Shown here piece after piece: positions 1 to 7,728 of a DNA stretch of 43,743 nt. The DNA lies in the NCBI RefSeq assembly GCF_003574465.1, contig NZ_KZ984613.1:1-43743 (forward strand). The letters run 5' to 3'. How positions within the stretch are numbered: the first letter of the stretch is position 1; each line of letters opens with the position of its first letter. The notes below the pieces were generated by a model. It saw only the letters and a list, made by a program, of their open reading frames with translations. It did not search any database and was not told the DNA's origin. Source of the DNA: Methylobacterium crusticola (lineage in GTDB: Bacteria > Pseudomonadota > Alphaproteobacteria > Rhizobiales > Beijerinckiaceae). Made by a program: the position numbers and the translations under genes.

Positions 1-238
1 GCGGCGAGCCGGTCAGGAACACGCCGTCGTAGCCCGACAGGGCGGCGCCGGCGGGCAGCTCCGCCCCCGCATCCGCGGGCTTGATCCTGTGGCATTCCGC
101 ACCCGGCGCCAGGCGCAGCAGCGTCTCGACGTAGGTCTCCCCGGAGGAACGGCCGACGCTCTCGCGCCGGCGCTCGCGCGCCTCGGGCGGCTCGCTCTCG
201 GCCACGAGGAACCGTAACGCGGAACGGGTTGGATGCAC
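1..238 (-). CDS. class I glutamine amidotransferase family protein (N-terminal part, runs off window)
   Basis: The minus strand reads from a GTG at 238-236 to the window edge without a stop, giving about 79 residues. It begins with a hydrophobic strand (RFLVAESE), continues through REAR-type charged sequence and a GRSSGETYVETL stretch, and reaches GYDGVFLTGSP at the edge. The last segment matches the second beta strand and turn of GMP-synthase-like glutamine amidotransferases, where a GYDGV(I/F)LTGSP-type sequence precedes the nucleophile elbow. The catalytic Cys and His would lie outside the window. No in-frame ATG is seen just upstream of the GTG, so that start is the best available. The substrate cannot be told from this fragment; such stand-alone class I domains often transfer ammonia or hydrolyse gamma-glutamyl amides. 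Family confidence is moderate. Confidence 0.6.
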   Translation of the reverse strand, partial: MHPTRSALRFLVAESEPPEARERRRESVGRSSGETYVETLLRLAPGAECHRIKPADAGAELPAGAALSGYDGVFLTGSP

Positions 239-400
239 GGTGATCGTCTCTCGCCCCCGAGGCGGGCAGCCGGGGAAGCGTGAACCGGCCGCCGCCGGCC
301 GAGGTTCCCGCCCAGGGGCGCTGCGCCGCAGGGCCGGGACCAGGCCGCCGCGCGGGCCCGGGCCGGACCGGGGCCTCGATGCGACGGCGCGCGCGTCGCC

Positions 401-694
401 TCAGCCCGGCGCGTCGGCTCCCCGCGCGGCGGCCTGGACCAGGGCCAGGAGCTCCTGGCGGACGTGGGGGTCGTCGATCCGCGCGAAGGCGCGGATCAGC
501 TCGAGCGTCTCCTCCTCGACCGTGACGGCGCCGGCCGGCCCGTCCGCGCGCCTTGGCGCGATCGCGACCCCGAGCAGGTCCTCGATCTGGCGCACCCGGC
601 GGGCCGTGAACGCGCCGCCCTCGGCGTCATCCTCGAGGAGGGGCGTGCGGACGACCTGCGGGCGGCCGCCGAGGCCCGGCCTTCCATCGACCAT
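401..694 (-). CDS. small regulator-like protein resembling the C-terminal part of XRE-family repressors, without HTH
   Basis: The frame encodes 97 residues from ATG 694-692, which is preceded by AAGGAG at a six-base spacing; this is a better start than the upstream TTG at 736. The segment RRVRQIEDLLGV (about residues 31-42) and the C-terminal helix ELIRAFARIDDPHVRQELLALVQAAA resemble the end of XRE/Cro-type regulators, where 'L(I/L)RAF.RI.DP..R..L..LV' follows the helix-turn-helix. No helix-turn-helix is visible before it, so this is either a truncated regulator, a small partner protein, or an unrelated helical protein. An AT-rich island with inverted repeats lies about 80 bases upstream. The codon pattern is as GC-rich as that of neighbours. 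I am fairly sure it is coding and unsure of its role. Confidence 0.5.
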   Translation of the reverse strand: MVDGRPGLGGRPQVVRTPLLEDDAEGGAFTARRVRQIEDLLGVAIAPRRADGPAGAVTVEEETLELIRAFARIDDPHVRQELLALVQAAARGADAPG

Positions 695-736
695 CGCGTG
701 CTCCTTGTCCGCGAACCGGTCGGCCCGCCGCTGCAA

Positions 737-1056
737 TCCCGAGCCCAGACCGCGCCACCGAGCCTCAACTCAGCATATTCGTTTGTAGGCGAACAAGCCT
801 AGGTTGCTCACTCACATTTGATGATTGCAGCGCCGCCGGCGCGAGGGTCCGGCCGCTGCCGGCGGGACGCGGTGACAGGGCGCGAAACTGCGCGTAGAAG
901 CGCGCCGGCCGCAGCCCACAGGCCACGTCCGCGGCGGGCGAGTCGTCCTCGCCCTCGGGCACGCATCGTCCTTCAAGCCCGCGACGGCGCGTCGCCCGCG
1001 CCCGGCGGGCTCGTGCAGCGCACAAACCCGAGGCGCCCGCGCGCGTTGCCCGTCCG
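737..1056. other. intergenic region between divergent genes, no gene seen
   Basis: This 320-base stretch separates the small regulator-like gene (minus) from the metallophosphoesterase (plus). I find no convincing ORF, RNA gene or repeat apart from the AT-rich island at about 770-835, annotated separately. The remaining 840-1050 is ordinary GC-rich sequence; reading frames there look like chance openings. Confidence 0.5.
772..801 (-). promoter_or_regulatory. AT-rich island with overlapping inverted repeats upstream of the regulator-like gene
   Basis: Within a very GC-rich background this patch is AT-rich. It holds TAGGC (786-790), a six-base centre, then GCCTA (797-801), and overlapping it TTCG (778-781) with CGAA (790-793) eight bases apart. 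Such paired half-sites are common in XRE-type operators. On the minus strand TATGCT (777-772) could serve as a -10, but no good -35 is found at standard distance. An operator or autoregulatory site for the 97-residue protein is plausible but is an inference. Confidence 0.3.
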
Positions 1057-1953
1057 ATGTTCCGCCTCGCCCACCTCACCGACCCGCATGTCGGGCCGCT
1101 GCCGCGCCCGCGCCTGCGCCAGCTCATGAGCAAGCGCGCCACCGGCTGGGTGAACTGGAGCCGCGGCCGGCGCCTCACCCACGACATGGAGATCCTGGCC
1201 GCGCTGGTGTCCGACATCCAGGCCGCCGCGCCCGACCACATCGCCTGCACGGGCGACCTGTGCAACATCGGCCTGCCGAGCGAGTGGGAGACCGCCCGCC
1301 TGTTCCTGGGCGGCCTGGGCGCGCCGGAGGCCGTCAGCTTCGTGCCCGGCAACCACGACGCCTACGTGCGCGGGTCCCTCGAGGGCCTGCTCGAGGCCGT
1401 CGGCCCCTGGACCCGGGACGATGCGGGCCGCGACAAGGCGTTCCCGTACCTCCGGCGGCGCGGCGCCCTCGCCCTGATCGGGCTGTCCTCGGCGATCCCG
1501 ACGGCGCCCTTCGTGGCGAGCGGGCGCCTCGGCACCGCGCAGCTCCAGGCGGCCGAGCGGCTGCTCGCCGCCCTCGCAACCGAGGCCGACCGGCCCTGCC
1601 GCGTGGTGATGATCCACCATCCGCCCCATGTCGGCGGCGCCCAGCCGGGCCGCAACCTCACCGACGCGGGCGCCTTCGAGGCGATGATCGCCCGCGTCGG
1701 CGCCGACCTCGTGCTGCACGGCCACAACCACGTCGGCTCCATCGCCTTCCTGACGGCGCCGGGCGGCCGGCGGGTGCCGGTCATCGGCGCACCCTCGGCC
1801 TCCGCGCGCGGCGGGCTCCTGAAGCACTGCGCCGGCTACCACCTCTACACGATCGAGCGGCAGGGGACCGGCTTCGCCCTCACTGCCTCCCTGCGCGGGC
1901 TGCTGCCGGAGGGCGGCATGGGCGACCTCGGCACCCTGACGCTAAGAACCTAG
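1057..1953 (+). CDS. metallophosphoesterase (calcineurin-like)
   Basis: This 298-residue protein carries the full set of dinuclear metallophosphoesterase motifs in order: D9-x-H11 (LTDPHVG), G66-D67 with N70 (TGDLCN), GNHD with N99, H100 and D101, H187-H188 (IHHPP), and H221-G-H223-N-H225 (LHGHNH). These ligands bind two metal ions that activate water to hydrolyse phosphoester bonds. Such proteins include 3',5'-cyclic nucleotide phosphodiesterases of the CpdA type and UDP-diacylglucosamine hydrolases; the sequence does not decide the substrate. There is no signal peptide or membrane segment, so it is probably cytoplasmic. It lies about 200 bases upstream of the CDC48-like ATPase on the same strand, which could be coincidental. 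The start ATG is the only one before the DxH motif. Confidence 0.88.
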   Translation: MFRLAHLTDPHVGPLPRPRLRQLMSKRATGWVNWSRGRRLTHDMEILAALVSDIQAAAPDHIACTGDLCNIGLPSEWETARLFLGGLGAPEAVSFVPGNHDAYVRGSLEGLLEAVGPWTRDDAGRDKAFPYLRRRGALALIGLSSAIPTAPFVASGRLGTAQLQAAERLLAALATEADRPCRVVMIHHPPHVGGAQPGRNLTDAGAFEAMIARVGADLVLHGHNHVGSIAFLTAPGGRRVPVIGAPSASARGGLLKHCAGYHLYTIERQGTGFALTASLRGLLPEGGMGDLGTLTLRT

Positions 1954-2159
1954 GCCGGCTCGCCAGGATCTCACAGAACCGCAACGAATCGGGACCGGGG
2001 ACGTTTCCCGGGCGAGACGCGCCGCCCCGGCGGCGCCGGACGTGGACCTTGGCCGGGTGGAGTACGCCCCCGTCCGGCGGAGGGGATCCGGTGGTCCCGG
2101 ACGCCCGCCAGGGCCCGGCGCTCCCGCTCCTCCGCGGCCACGAGAGCGGGGACGAGCGC

Positions 2160-4436
2160 ATGGCGGACGAAGCAGGTGGCGTGAGGGCGCAGGTCGCGAA
2201 CGCGCGGGCCGAGGACGTGGGGCGCGGGGTCGCCCGGGTGAGCGGCGCGGTGCTCCAGAGCCTCGGGATCCAGGAGGGCCAGCCGATCGAGATCATCGGC
2301 AAGCGCCACACCACGGCGCTCGCCATCACGCTCGGCGAGGAGGACGAGGGGCTCAGCATCATCCGACTCGACGGCCTCCAGCGCGTCAACGCGGGCGTCG
2401 GCTCCGGCGACCACGTCGAGATCCGCCGGGCCGAGGTGCGCCCGGCGACGCGCGTCGTGCTCGCGCCGGCGCAGAAGAACCTGCGCCTCCAGGGCTCGGG
2501 CGACGCGCTGCGCCGCACCTTCTACCGCCGGCCCCTCGTGGCCGGGGACGTGATCTCGACCTCCGTGCCCTCCCGCGTCGCCCGCGACCAGGTACCCGAG
2601 GAGCTGCGCCAGATGTTCAGCCTGCCGGCCTACGGCCTGCAGGAGATCCGCCTCGTCGTGGTCTCGACGCAGCCCGCCCGCGGCATCGTGCAGGTCACGG
2701 CCGAGACCGAGGTCGAGCTCAGGCCCCTCTACGAGGAGCCCAAGGAGGTGCGCCGGGCCGACGTCACCTACGACGACATCGGCGGCCTCGGCACCACGGT
2801 CGACCAGGTGCGCGAGATGGTGGAGCTGCCGCTGCGCCACCCGGAGCTGTTCCAGCGCCTCGGCATCGACCCGCCCAAGGGCGTGCTGCTCTACGGACCG
2901 CCCGGCACCGGCAAGACGCTGCTCGCCCGCGCGGTCGCCAACGAGACCGAGGCGCAGTTCTTCCACATCGCCGGCCCCGAGATCATCGGCAGCCAGTACG
3001 GCGAGTCGGAGCAGCGCCTGCGCCAGATCTTCTCCGAGGCCCAGCGCAACGCGCCCGCCATCGTGTTCATCGACGAGATCGATTCCATCGCGCCCAAGCG
3101 CGAGGAGGTGAGGGGCGAGGCCGAGCGGCGCATCGTCGCCCAGCTCCTGACCCTGATGGACGGGCTCGAGCCGCGCCAGAACATCGTGGTGATCGGCGCC
3201 ACCAACCGGCGCGACGCCATCGACGAGGCCCTGCGCCGCCCGGGCCGCTTCGACCGCGAGATCATCATCGGCGTGCCCGACGAGCCGGGCCGGCGCGAGG
3301 TGCTGACCATCCACACCCGCGGCATGCCCCTCGGCGACAACGTCGACCTCGACGAGATCGCCCGCACCACCTACGGCTTCGTCGGCGCCGACCTCTCGGC
3401 GCTCGCCCGCGAGGCGGCCATGGACGCGCTGCGGCGGGTCCTGCCGCAGATCAACCTGAAGGAGGGGATCCCGCCGGAGATCCTGGAGCGGCTCCAGGTC
3501 TGCCGCGAGGACTTCCTGAACGCCCTCAAGCGCGTGCAGCCCTCGGCCCTGCGCGAGATCATGATCCAGGTGCCGAACGTCGGCTGGGACGACATCGGCG
3601 GGCTCGGCGCGGTGCAGACGCGCCTGCGCGAGGGCGTCGAGCTGCCGCTGCGCAACCCGTCGGCCTTCCGCCGCATCGGCATCCGCCCGGCCAAGGGCTT
3701 CCTGCTGTTCGGTCCGCCCGGCACCGGCAAGACCCTGCTTGCCAAGGCGGTGGCCCGGGAGGCGCAGGCGAACTTCGTCGCCACGAAGTCCTCCGACCTG
3801 CTCTCGAAGTGGTACGGGGAATCCGAGCAGCAGGTCTCGCGGCTGTTCGCCCGGGCCCGGCAGGTCGCCCCGACGGTGATCTTCATCGACGAGGTCGATT
3901 CCCTCGCCCCCGTGCGCGGCGGCGGCCTGGGCGAGCCCGCCGTCACCGAGCGGGTGGTGAACACGATCCTCGCCGAGATGGACGGGCTCGAGGAGCTGCA
4001 GGGCGTCGTCGTGCTGGCGGCCACCAACCGGCCGAACCTCGTCGACCCGGCCCTGCTGCGCCCCGGCCGCTTCGACGAGCTCGTCTACGTGCCGGTGCCG
4101 GACGTGCCGGGGCGGCGCCACATCCTGGGCATCCACACCCGCGGCATGCCCCTCGCCGACGACGTGGACCTCGACGCCCTGGCGGAGCGCACGCCCCGCT
4201 TCACGGGCGCCGACCTCGAGGACCTGACGCGCCGGGCCGGCCTCATGGCGCTGCGGGAGGACCTCGCGATCGAGCGGATCACCCGGGCGCATTTCGACGC
4301 GGCGCTGCACGAGACCCGCGCCTCGGTCACGCCCGAGATGGAGCAGGAATACGAGACGATGCTGCGCACCCTCAAGCAGGAGGGCCCCCAGCGCCAGCCG
4401 ATCGGCTTCGTGCCCCTGCGCCCGGCGGCGGAGTAG
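2160..4436 (+). CDS. CDC48/VAT-type double AAA+ ATPase
   Basis: A 758-residue protein with an N-terminal substrate/adaptor domain (about residues 1-195, double-psi barrel-like, with VLQSLGIQEGQPIEI) and two AAA+ modules. D1 has Walker A GPPGTGKT from residue 246, Walker B IVFIDEIDSIAP and the arginine finger region RRPGRFDRE. D2 has GPPGTGKT from residue 518, VIFIDEVDSLAP and RPGRFDE. The family hexamerises and threads proteins through a central pore to unfold them or take complexes apart. The D1 pore loop reads SQYGESE (Y280) and the D2 loop KWYGESE (W551, Y552). The aromatic D1 loop is VAT-like; eukaryotic p97 has KLAGESE. No FtsH-like protease domain or membrane segment is present. The reading frame is open 300 codons further upstream, but that part overlaps the phosphoesterase out of frame; ATG 2160 starts the family's N-domain. 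Confidence 0.93.
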   Translation: MADEAGGVRAQVANARAEDVGRGVARVSGAVLQSLGIQEGQPIEIIGKRHTTALAITLGEEDEGLSIIRLDGLQRVNAGVGSGDHVEIRRAEVRPATRVVLAPAQKNLRLQGSGDALRRTFYRRPLVAGDVISTSVPSRVARDQVPEELRQMFSLPAYGLQEIRLVVVSTQPARGIVQVTAETEVELRPLYEEPKEVRRADVTYDDIGGLGTTVDQVREMVELPLRHPELFQRLGIDPPKGVLLYGPPGTGKTLLARAVANETEAQFFHIAGPEIIGSQYGESEQRLRQIFSEAQRNAPAIVFIDEIDSIAPKREEVRGEAERRIVAQLLTLMDGLEPRQNIVVIGATNRRDAIDEALRRPGRFDREIIIGVPDEPGRREVLTIHTRGMPLGDNVDLDEIARTTYGFVGADLSALAREAAMDALRRVLPQINLKEGIPPEILERLQVCREDFLNALKRVQPSALREIMIQVPNVGWDDIGGLGAVQTRLREGVELPLRNPSAFRRIGIRPAKGFLLFGPPGTGKTLLAKAVAREAQANFVATKSSDLLSKWYGESEQQVSRLFARARQVAPTVIFIDEVDSLAPVRGGGLGEPAVTERVVNTILAEMDGLEELQGVVVLAATNRPNLVDPALLRPGRFDELVYVPVPDVPGRRHILGIHTRGMPLADDVDLDALAERTPRFTGADLEDLTRRAGLMALREDLAIERITRAHFDAALHETRASVTPEMEQEYETMLRTLKQEGPQRQPIGFVPLRPAAE

Positions 4437-4452
4437 GCGGGGAGCCCTTGCC

Positions 4453-5895
4453 TTACGCGGTCGCCGCGAACACGTCCGGCCGCGAGGGCAGCCGCTGGCG
4501 CAGGCGCAGGAGCGCGATGGTCTCGATCTCCCGGAGCGCGCGCGCGCGCTCGGCCTCGGGCGGGTTGGCGAGGCGCTCCTCCAGGGCCGCCAGGATCTCC
4601 TCCGGGCGCCGGCCGCGCACCGCCATCACGAACGGGAAGCCGAAGGCGGCGCGGTAGCGCCCGTTGAGGTCGAGGAAGCGCGCCCGCTCGCCCTCGTCGA
4701 GCGCGTCGAGCCCGGCCCCGGCCTGCTCGGCGCGGGATTCCGGCGCGAGGTCGGCGGCGGCGACGCGGCCCGCGAGGTCGGGATGCGCCCGGATCAGCGC
4801 GAGGGCGCGCTCCGGGTCGGCCGACCGCATCTCCGCCGTCATGGCGGCGTGGAGGCCGTCGGCGCTGTCCTGCATCGGGGTCAGCCCGGCGGCGTGCGCG
4901 CCCTCCGCGACCCAGGGCGAGTGCTCGAACACGTCGCCGAACGCCTCGACGAACAGGGCCCGGCTCATCCGGCTCGGCCTCAGCCCGGCCGGCGCGTGGT
5001 GCCGGATCCAGTGGCGCGCGATGTCGACGCGCCGCGTCACCCACACGTCGGGGTGCGCCGCCACGTGGTCGAGGAAGCGCGCCAGGGCGGCGAGGCGGCC
5101 GGGGCGGCCGACAAGGCGGCAATGCAGCCCGACCGACATCATCCGGGGCGTCTGCGCGCCCTCGGCGTAGAGCACGTCGAACGTGTCCCTCAGGTAGGCC
5201 AGGAACTGGTCGCCGGAATTGAAGCCCTGCGGCGTGGCGAACCGCATGTCGTTGGCGTCGAGGGTGTAGGGCACGATCAGCTGCGGCCCCTTCGGGCCCT
5301 CGGCCCAGTAGGGCAGGTCGTCGGCGTAGGAATCGGCCGAGTAGAGGAAGCCGCCCTCGTCCATGACGAGCCGCAGGGTGTTCTCCGAGGTCCGTCCCGT
5401 GTACCAGCCGAGCGGGCGCTCGCCCGTCACCGCGGCGTGAATGCGGACCGCCTCGCTCAGGTGGGCCCGCTCCTCCTCGTAGGCGAAGTCGCGGTAGTCG
5501 ATCCACTTGAGGCCGTGGCTGGCGATCTCCCAGCCCGCCTCGCGCATCGCCGCCACGGCCTCGGGGTTGCGCTGGAGCGCCGTGGCGACGCCGTAGATCG
5601 TCACCGGCAGGCCCCGCCCGGTGAACAGCCGGTGCAGGCGCCAGAAGCCGACCCGCGCGCCGTACTCGTAGATCGATTCCACGCTCATGTGGCGCTGGCC
5701 CGGCCAGGCCTGGGCGCCGACGATCTCCGACAGGAACGCCTCCGAGGCGCGGTCCCCGTGCAGGAGGCAGTTCTCGCCGCCCTCCTCGTAGTTGATCACG
5801 AACTGCACCGCGAGGCGCGCGCCCCCGGGCCACTGGGCGTCGGGCGGCGTCCGCCCGTAGCCGACGAGGTCGCGGGGATAGGTCGTGTCGTCCAT
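4453..5895 (-). CDS. puuE: allantoinase (PuuE type) fused to OHCU decarboxylase (UraD type)
   Basis: This 480-residue protein joins two ureide-pathway enzymes. Residues about 1-310 match the metal-independent allantoinase PuuE, a polysaccharide-deacetylase-fold enzyme that opens allantoin to allantoate; typical strings are YPRDLVGYG, QFVINYEEGGENC and WEIASHGLKWIDY. Residues about 320-475 match UraD, which decarboxylates 2-oxo-4-hydroxy-4-carboxy-5-ureidoimidazoline to S-allantoin; the SPWVAEGAH, IRAHPDLAGR (catalytic His region) and FGFPFVMAVRGR motifs are visible. UraD makes the substrate of PuuE, so the fusion combines consecutive steps of urate breakdown. It starts at ATG 5895 after GGAG and ends 16 bases from the convergent CDC48 gene. 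No other uric-acid gene is adjacent, though a possible oxamate amidohydrolase-like enzyme lies at 15.7 kb. Confidence 0.9.
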   Translation of the reverse strand: MDDTTYPRDLVGYGRTPPDAQWPGGARLAVQFVINYEEGGENCLLHGDRASEAFLSEIVGAQAWPGQRHMSVESIYEYGARVGFWRLHRLFTGRGLPVTIYGVATALQRNPEAVAAMREAGWEIASHGLKWIDYRDFAYEEERAHLSEAVRIHAAVTGERPLGWYTGRTSENTLRLVMDEGGFLYSADSYADDLPYWAEGPKGPQLIVPYTLDANDMRFATPQGFNSGDQFLAYLRDTFDVLYAEGAQTPRMMSVGLHCRLVGRPGRLAALARFLDHVAAHPDVWVTRRVDIARHWIRHHAPAGLRPSRMSRALFVEAFGDVFEHSPWVAEGAHAAGLTPMQDSADGLHAAMTAEMRSADPERALALIRAHPDLAGRVAAADLAPESRAEQAGAGLDALDEGERARFLDLNGRYRAAFGFPFVMAVRGRRPEEILAALEERLANPPEAERARALREIETIALLRLRQRLPSRPDVFAATA

Positions 5896-6025
5896 GGTCT
5901 CCGTCCGGTCGGGGGCTGCGAAATCCTAGAGCAATGTCCGGCCAAGGGGAAACCGGGTCGGCGCAGAGATAGCGCCGGAACAGGGACTTAGCGCCGCGCC
6001 AGGCCCCACCGGGGCGGGCGGGCCC

Positions 6026-7357
6026 TCAGGGCCCGGGGGATCGAGGGCCGCGCCCGCCCCGGCCCGGCAGCGCCTCCAGCATCGGCTCGACGCGCGCGAA
6101 GTGGTCGTCCCAGGTCGGGGCCCGCACGCCCTCGAGCCGCCGCAGCATCGCGGCGCGCAGGGGCGAGCCGGGCTCGGCCAGCGCCGTGACCATCCCCATC
6201 CACCCGAGCCCGTCGAGGGGATGGAGGAACTCCGCGAAGCCGGCGGCGATCTCGCGGTGCACCGGGATGTCGGAGGCCACCACCGGCAGCCCCGCGGCGG
6301 CGGCCTCGAGGACGGGGAGCCCGTAGCCCTCGGCGAAGGAGGGCATCAGCAGGGCCGTCGCCCCGCGCAGGAGCCCGACCAGCCCGGCGGTCGAGAGCCC
6401 CGCCACCTCGGTGACGTGCCGGCGCACGGCCGGGCAGCGGTCGAGGAGGTCGACGACGTTCTCGCTCTCCCAGCCCCGGCGCCCGACGACGACGAGGCGC
6501 GGCGTCGGGCCGGCCTGCGACCCGCGGGCCGCGAGCTCGCGCCAGAGCGCCAGCAGGGCGATCAGGTTCTTGCGCGGCTCGATGGTGCCGCAGACCACGA
6601 AGGTCGGCCCGGCGGGCCGCAGGCCCGGGCCCGTGCGGTCGGCGAAGGCCGGCTCGATGCCGAGGGGGCCGACGGTGACCGGGGGAAGCGGGCGCCCCCG
6701 CGCCGCGAGGTGCGCGCCGAAGCGCCGCCCGACATCGGCCGAGTTCACCACCACGGCGGCGGCGTGGCGGGCCACCGTCTCCATCCGGACGGCGTGGCGC
6801 TCCGCCTCGCCCGGGCGGCCGTATTCCGGGTACTCGATCGGGATCAGGTCGTGGATGAAGAAGACCGGGCGCACGTCGGGCCGGTCGTAGAGCCAGTCGA
6901 ACCGCGCCGGCTTGTCGAGGCGCAGGTGCGAGGTGTGGAGGTAGAGCGCCCCCCGCGGCACCCGCTCGACCCCCGGGGCCCGCATCACCCGCAGCCAGAT
7001 CCGGGCCTCGGCCCGGCGCCGGGAGCGCCCGTCCGGCCGGCGCGCCGGCGCGGCCGGGCCCGGGGCGGCCGCACCCGCGGCCCCGAGGGACGCGGCGAGG
7101 CCCCGGTAGACCGGATCGTCCTCGGCGGCGCGCTCCTCGGTCCAGCCCGCCACCACGCTGTCGACGAGGGCCGCCGCCTCGGCCCGCTCGAGGAGCCGCG
7201 GCCCGAGGGCCGTCGAGACGAGGCCGAGGCGCTCGCCCTTCTGCCCGAGGCAGTGGCGCGCGTACGCGAGGTCGACCCGGTCGATGCCCGTGGGGCTCGC
7301 GTGCCGCAGGCGGGTGAGGAGGCGGGTGAGGTCGAGGACAACGGGATCGGCGGGCAT
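6026..7357 (-). CDS. glycosyltransferase family 1/4 (GT-B fold)
   Basis: The 443-residue protein is a retaining GT-B glycosyltransferase that would move a sugar from an activated donor onto a glycan or lipid acceptor in the cytoplasm. The N-terminal half contains LTRLLTRLRHASPTGIDRVDLAYARH, the typical opening of one glycosyltransferase subgroup involved in surface polysaccharides, and FFIHDLIPIEYPEY. The C-terminal Rossmann half has CGTIEPRKN, LVVVGRRGWE and the donor-binding EGYGLPVLEAAAAGLPVVASD with its E-x7-E arrangement. I placed the start at ATG 7357 (MPADPVVLDLTRLL); an open frame reaching 7531 would add a Cys/Arg-rich stretch over a perfect hairpin and is unlikely. It is not embedded in a recognisable polysaccharide cluster; the neighbour on one side is the allantoinase fusion and on the other a divergent rhodanese. 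Confidence 0.87.
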   Translation of the reverse strand: MPADPVVLDLTRLLTRLRHASPTGIDRVDLAYARHCLGQKGERLGLVSTALGPRLLERAEAAALVDSVVAGWTEERAAEDDPVYRGLAASLGAAGAAAPGPAAPARRPDGRSRRRAEARIWLRVMRAPGVERVPRGALYLHTSHLRLDKPARFDWLYDRPDVRPVFFIHDLIPIEYPEYGRPGEAERHAVRMETVARHAAAVVVNSADVGRRFGAHLAARGRPLPPVTVGPLGIEPAFADRTGPGLRPAGPTFVVCGTIEPRKNLIALLALWRELAARGSQAGPTPRLVVVGRRGWESENVVDLLDRCPAVRRHVTEVAGLSTAGLVGLLRGATALLMPSFAEGYGLPVLEAAAAGLPVVASDIPVHREIAAGFAEFLHPLDGLGWMGMVTALAEPGSPLRAAMLRRLEGVRAPTWDDHFARVEPMLEALPGRGGRGPRSPGP

Positions 7358-7719
7358 GCGGGGCAGGGAGCATCCGAGGAGGCAGGCGCAGGCGGGGGCG
7401 GCGCGGCCCCCCCCGCGCGCGCCAAGCCTCAGGGAGGCGCACCGGGCGCAGGCGGGGACGCAACCCGCGCCGGTCGCGCGCCGGGCATACAGGGGCGCCG
7501 CCCCGGCCGCCAGCCTTGTGCGCTGCCGCACAAGGCGCGCACCCGCCCGCGGCGGGCCGCCCTTGCCAAGGGTGAGCGGTGATGATTTATCGCATTCGTC
7601 ACAGCGGCCTTACGCTGTGGTGACAACCTCGCGGCCCGCTGCCTATCATTCCGGCCCGCGGGCACGGCGCGGATGCGGGTGTCCGTGCGGGCGCAAGCCC
7701 GGCCGGCCGCCGCATTCAG
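7358..7719. promoter_or_regulatory. divergent intergenic region with three perfect inverted repeats
   Basis: The 362 bases between the glycosyltransferase and the rhodanese carry no plausible gene. They contain GCCTTGTGCG/CGCACAAGGC (7513-7522 and 7527-7536, four-base loop), CCCTTG-c-CAAGGG (7560-7572) and CACAGCG/CGCTGTG (7600-7606 and 7613-7619). The first two share the CTTG/CAAG core. The third abuts the rhodanese promoter. Operators, attenuator hairpins, or a small transcribed RNA are all possible. Confidence 0.45.
7620..7649 (+). promoter_or_regulatory. sigma-70-like promoter of the rhodanese gene
   Basis: GTGACA at 7620-7625 (five of six matches to TTGACA) and TATCAT at 7644-7649 (five of six to TATAAT) are separated by 18 bases. 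The start point would fall near 7656, about 73 bases ahead of the rhodanese ATG. The inverted repeat centred at about 7609 ends one base before the -35 box, so a bound protein could block or recruit polymerase. Confidence 0.5.
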
Positions 7720-7728
7720 GTGAGAGAG

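Noticed and set aside
1260..2159. 300-codon N-terminal extension of the CDC48-like protein
   Set aside because: It overlaps the metallophosphoesterase out of frame and is Arg/Pro-rich; the family N-domain begins at ATG 2160.
5896..6025. Promoter for the allantoinase fusion (TAGGAT box)
   Set aside because: No acceptable -35 partner; a purine-responsive element was also looked for and not seen.
7358..7531. N-terminal extension of the glycosyltransferase
   Set aside because: Cys/Arg/Ala-rich translation running over a perfect hairpin; the family start is MPADPVVLDLTRLL at 7357.
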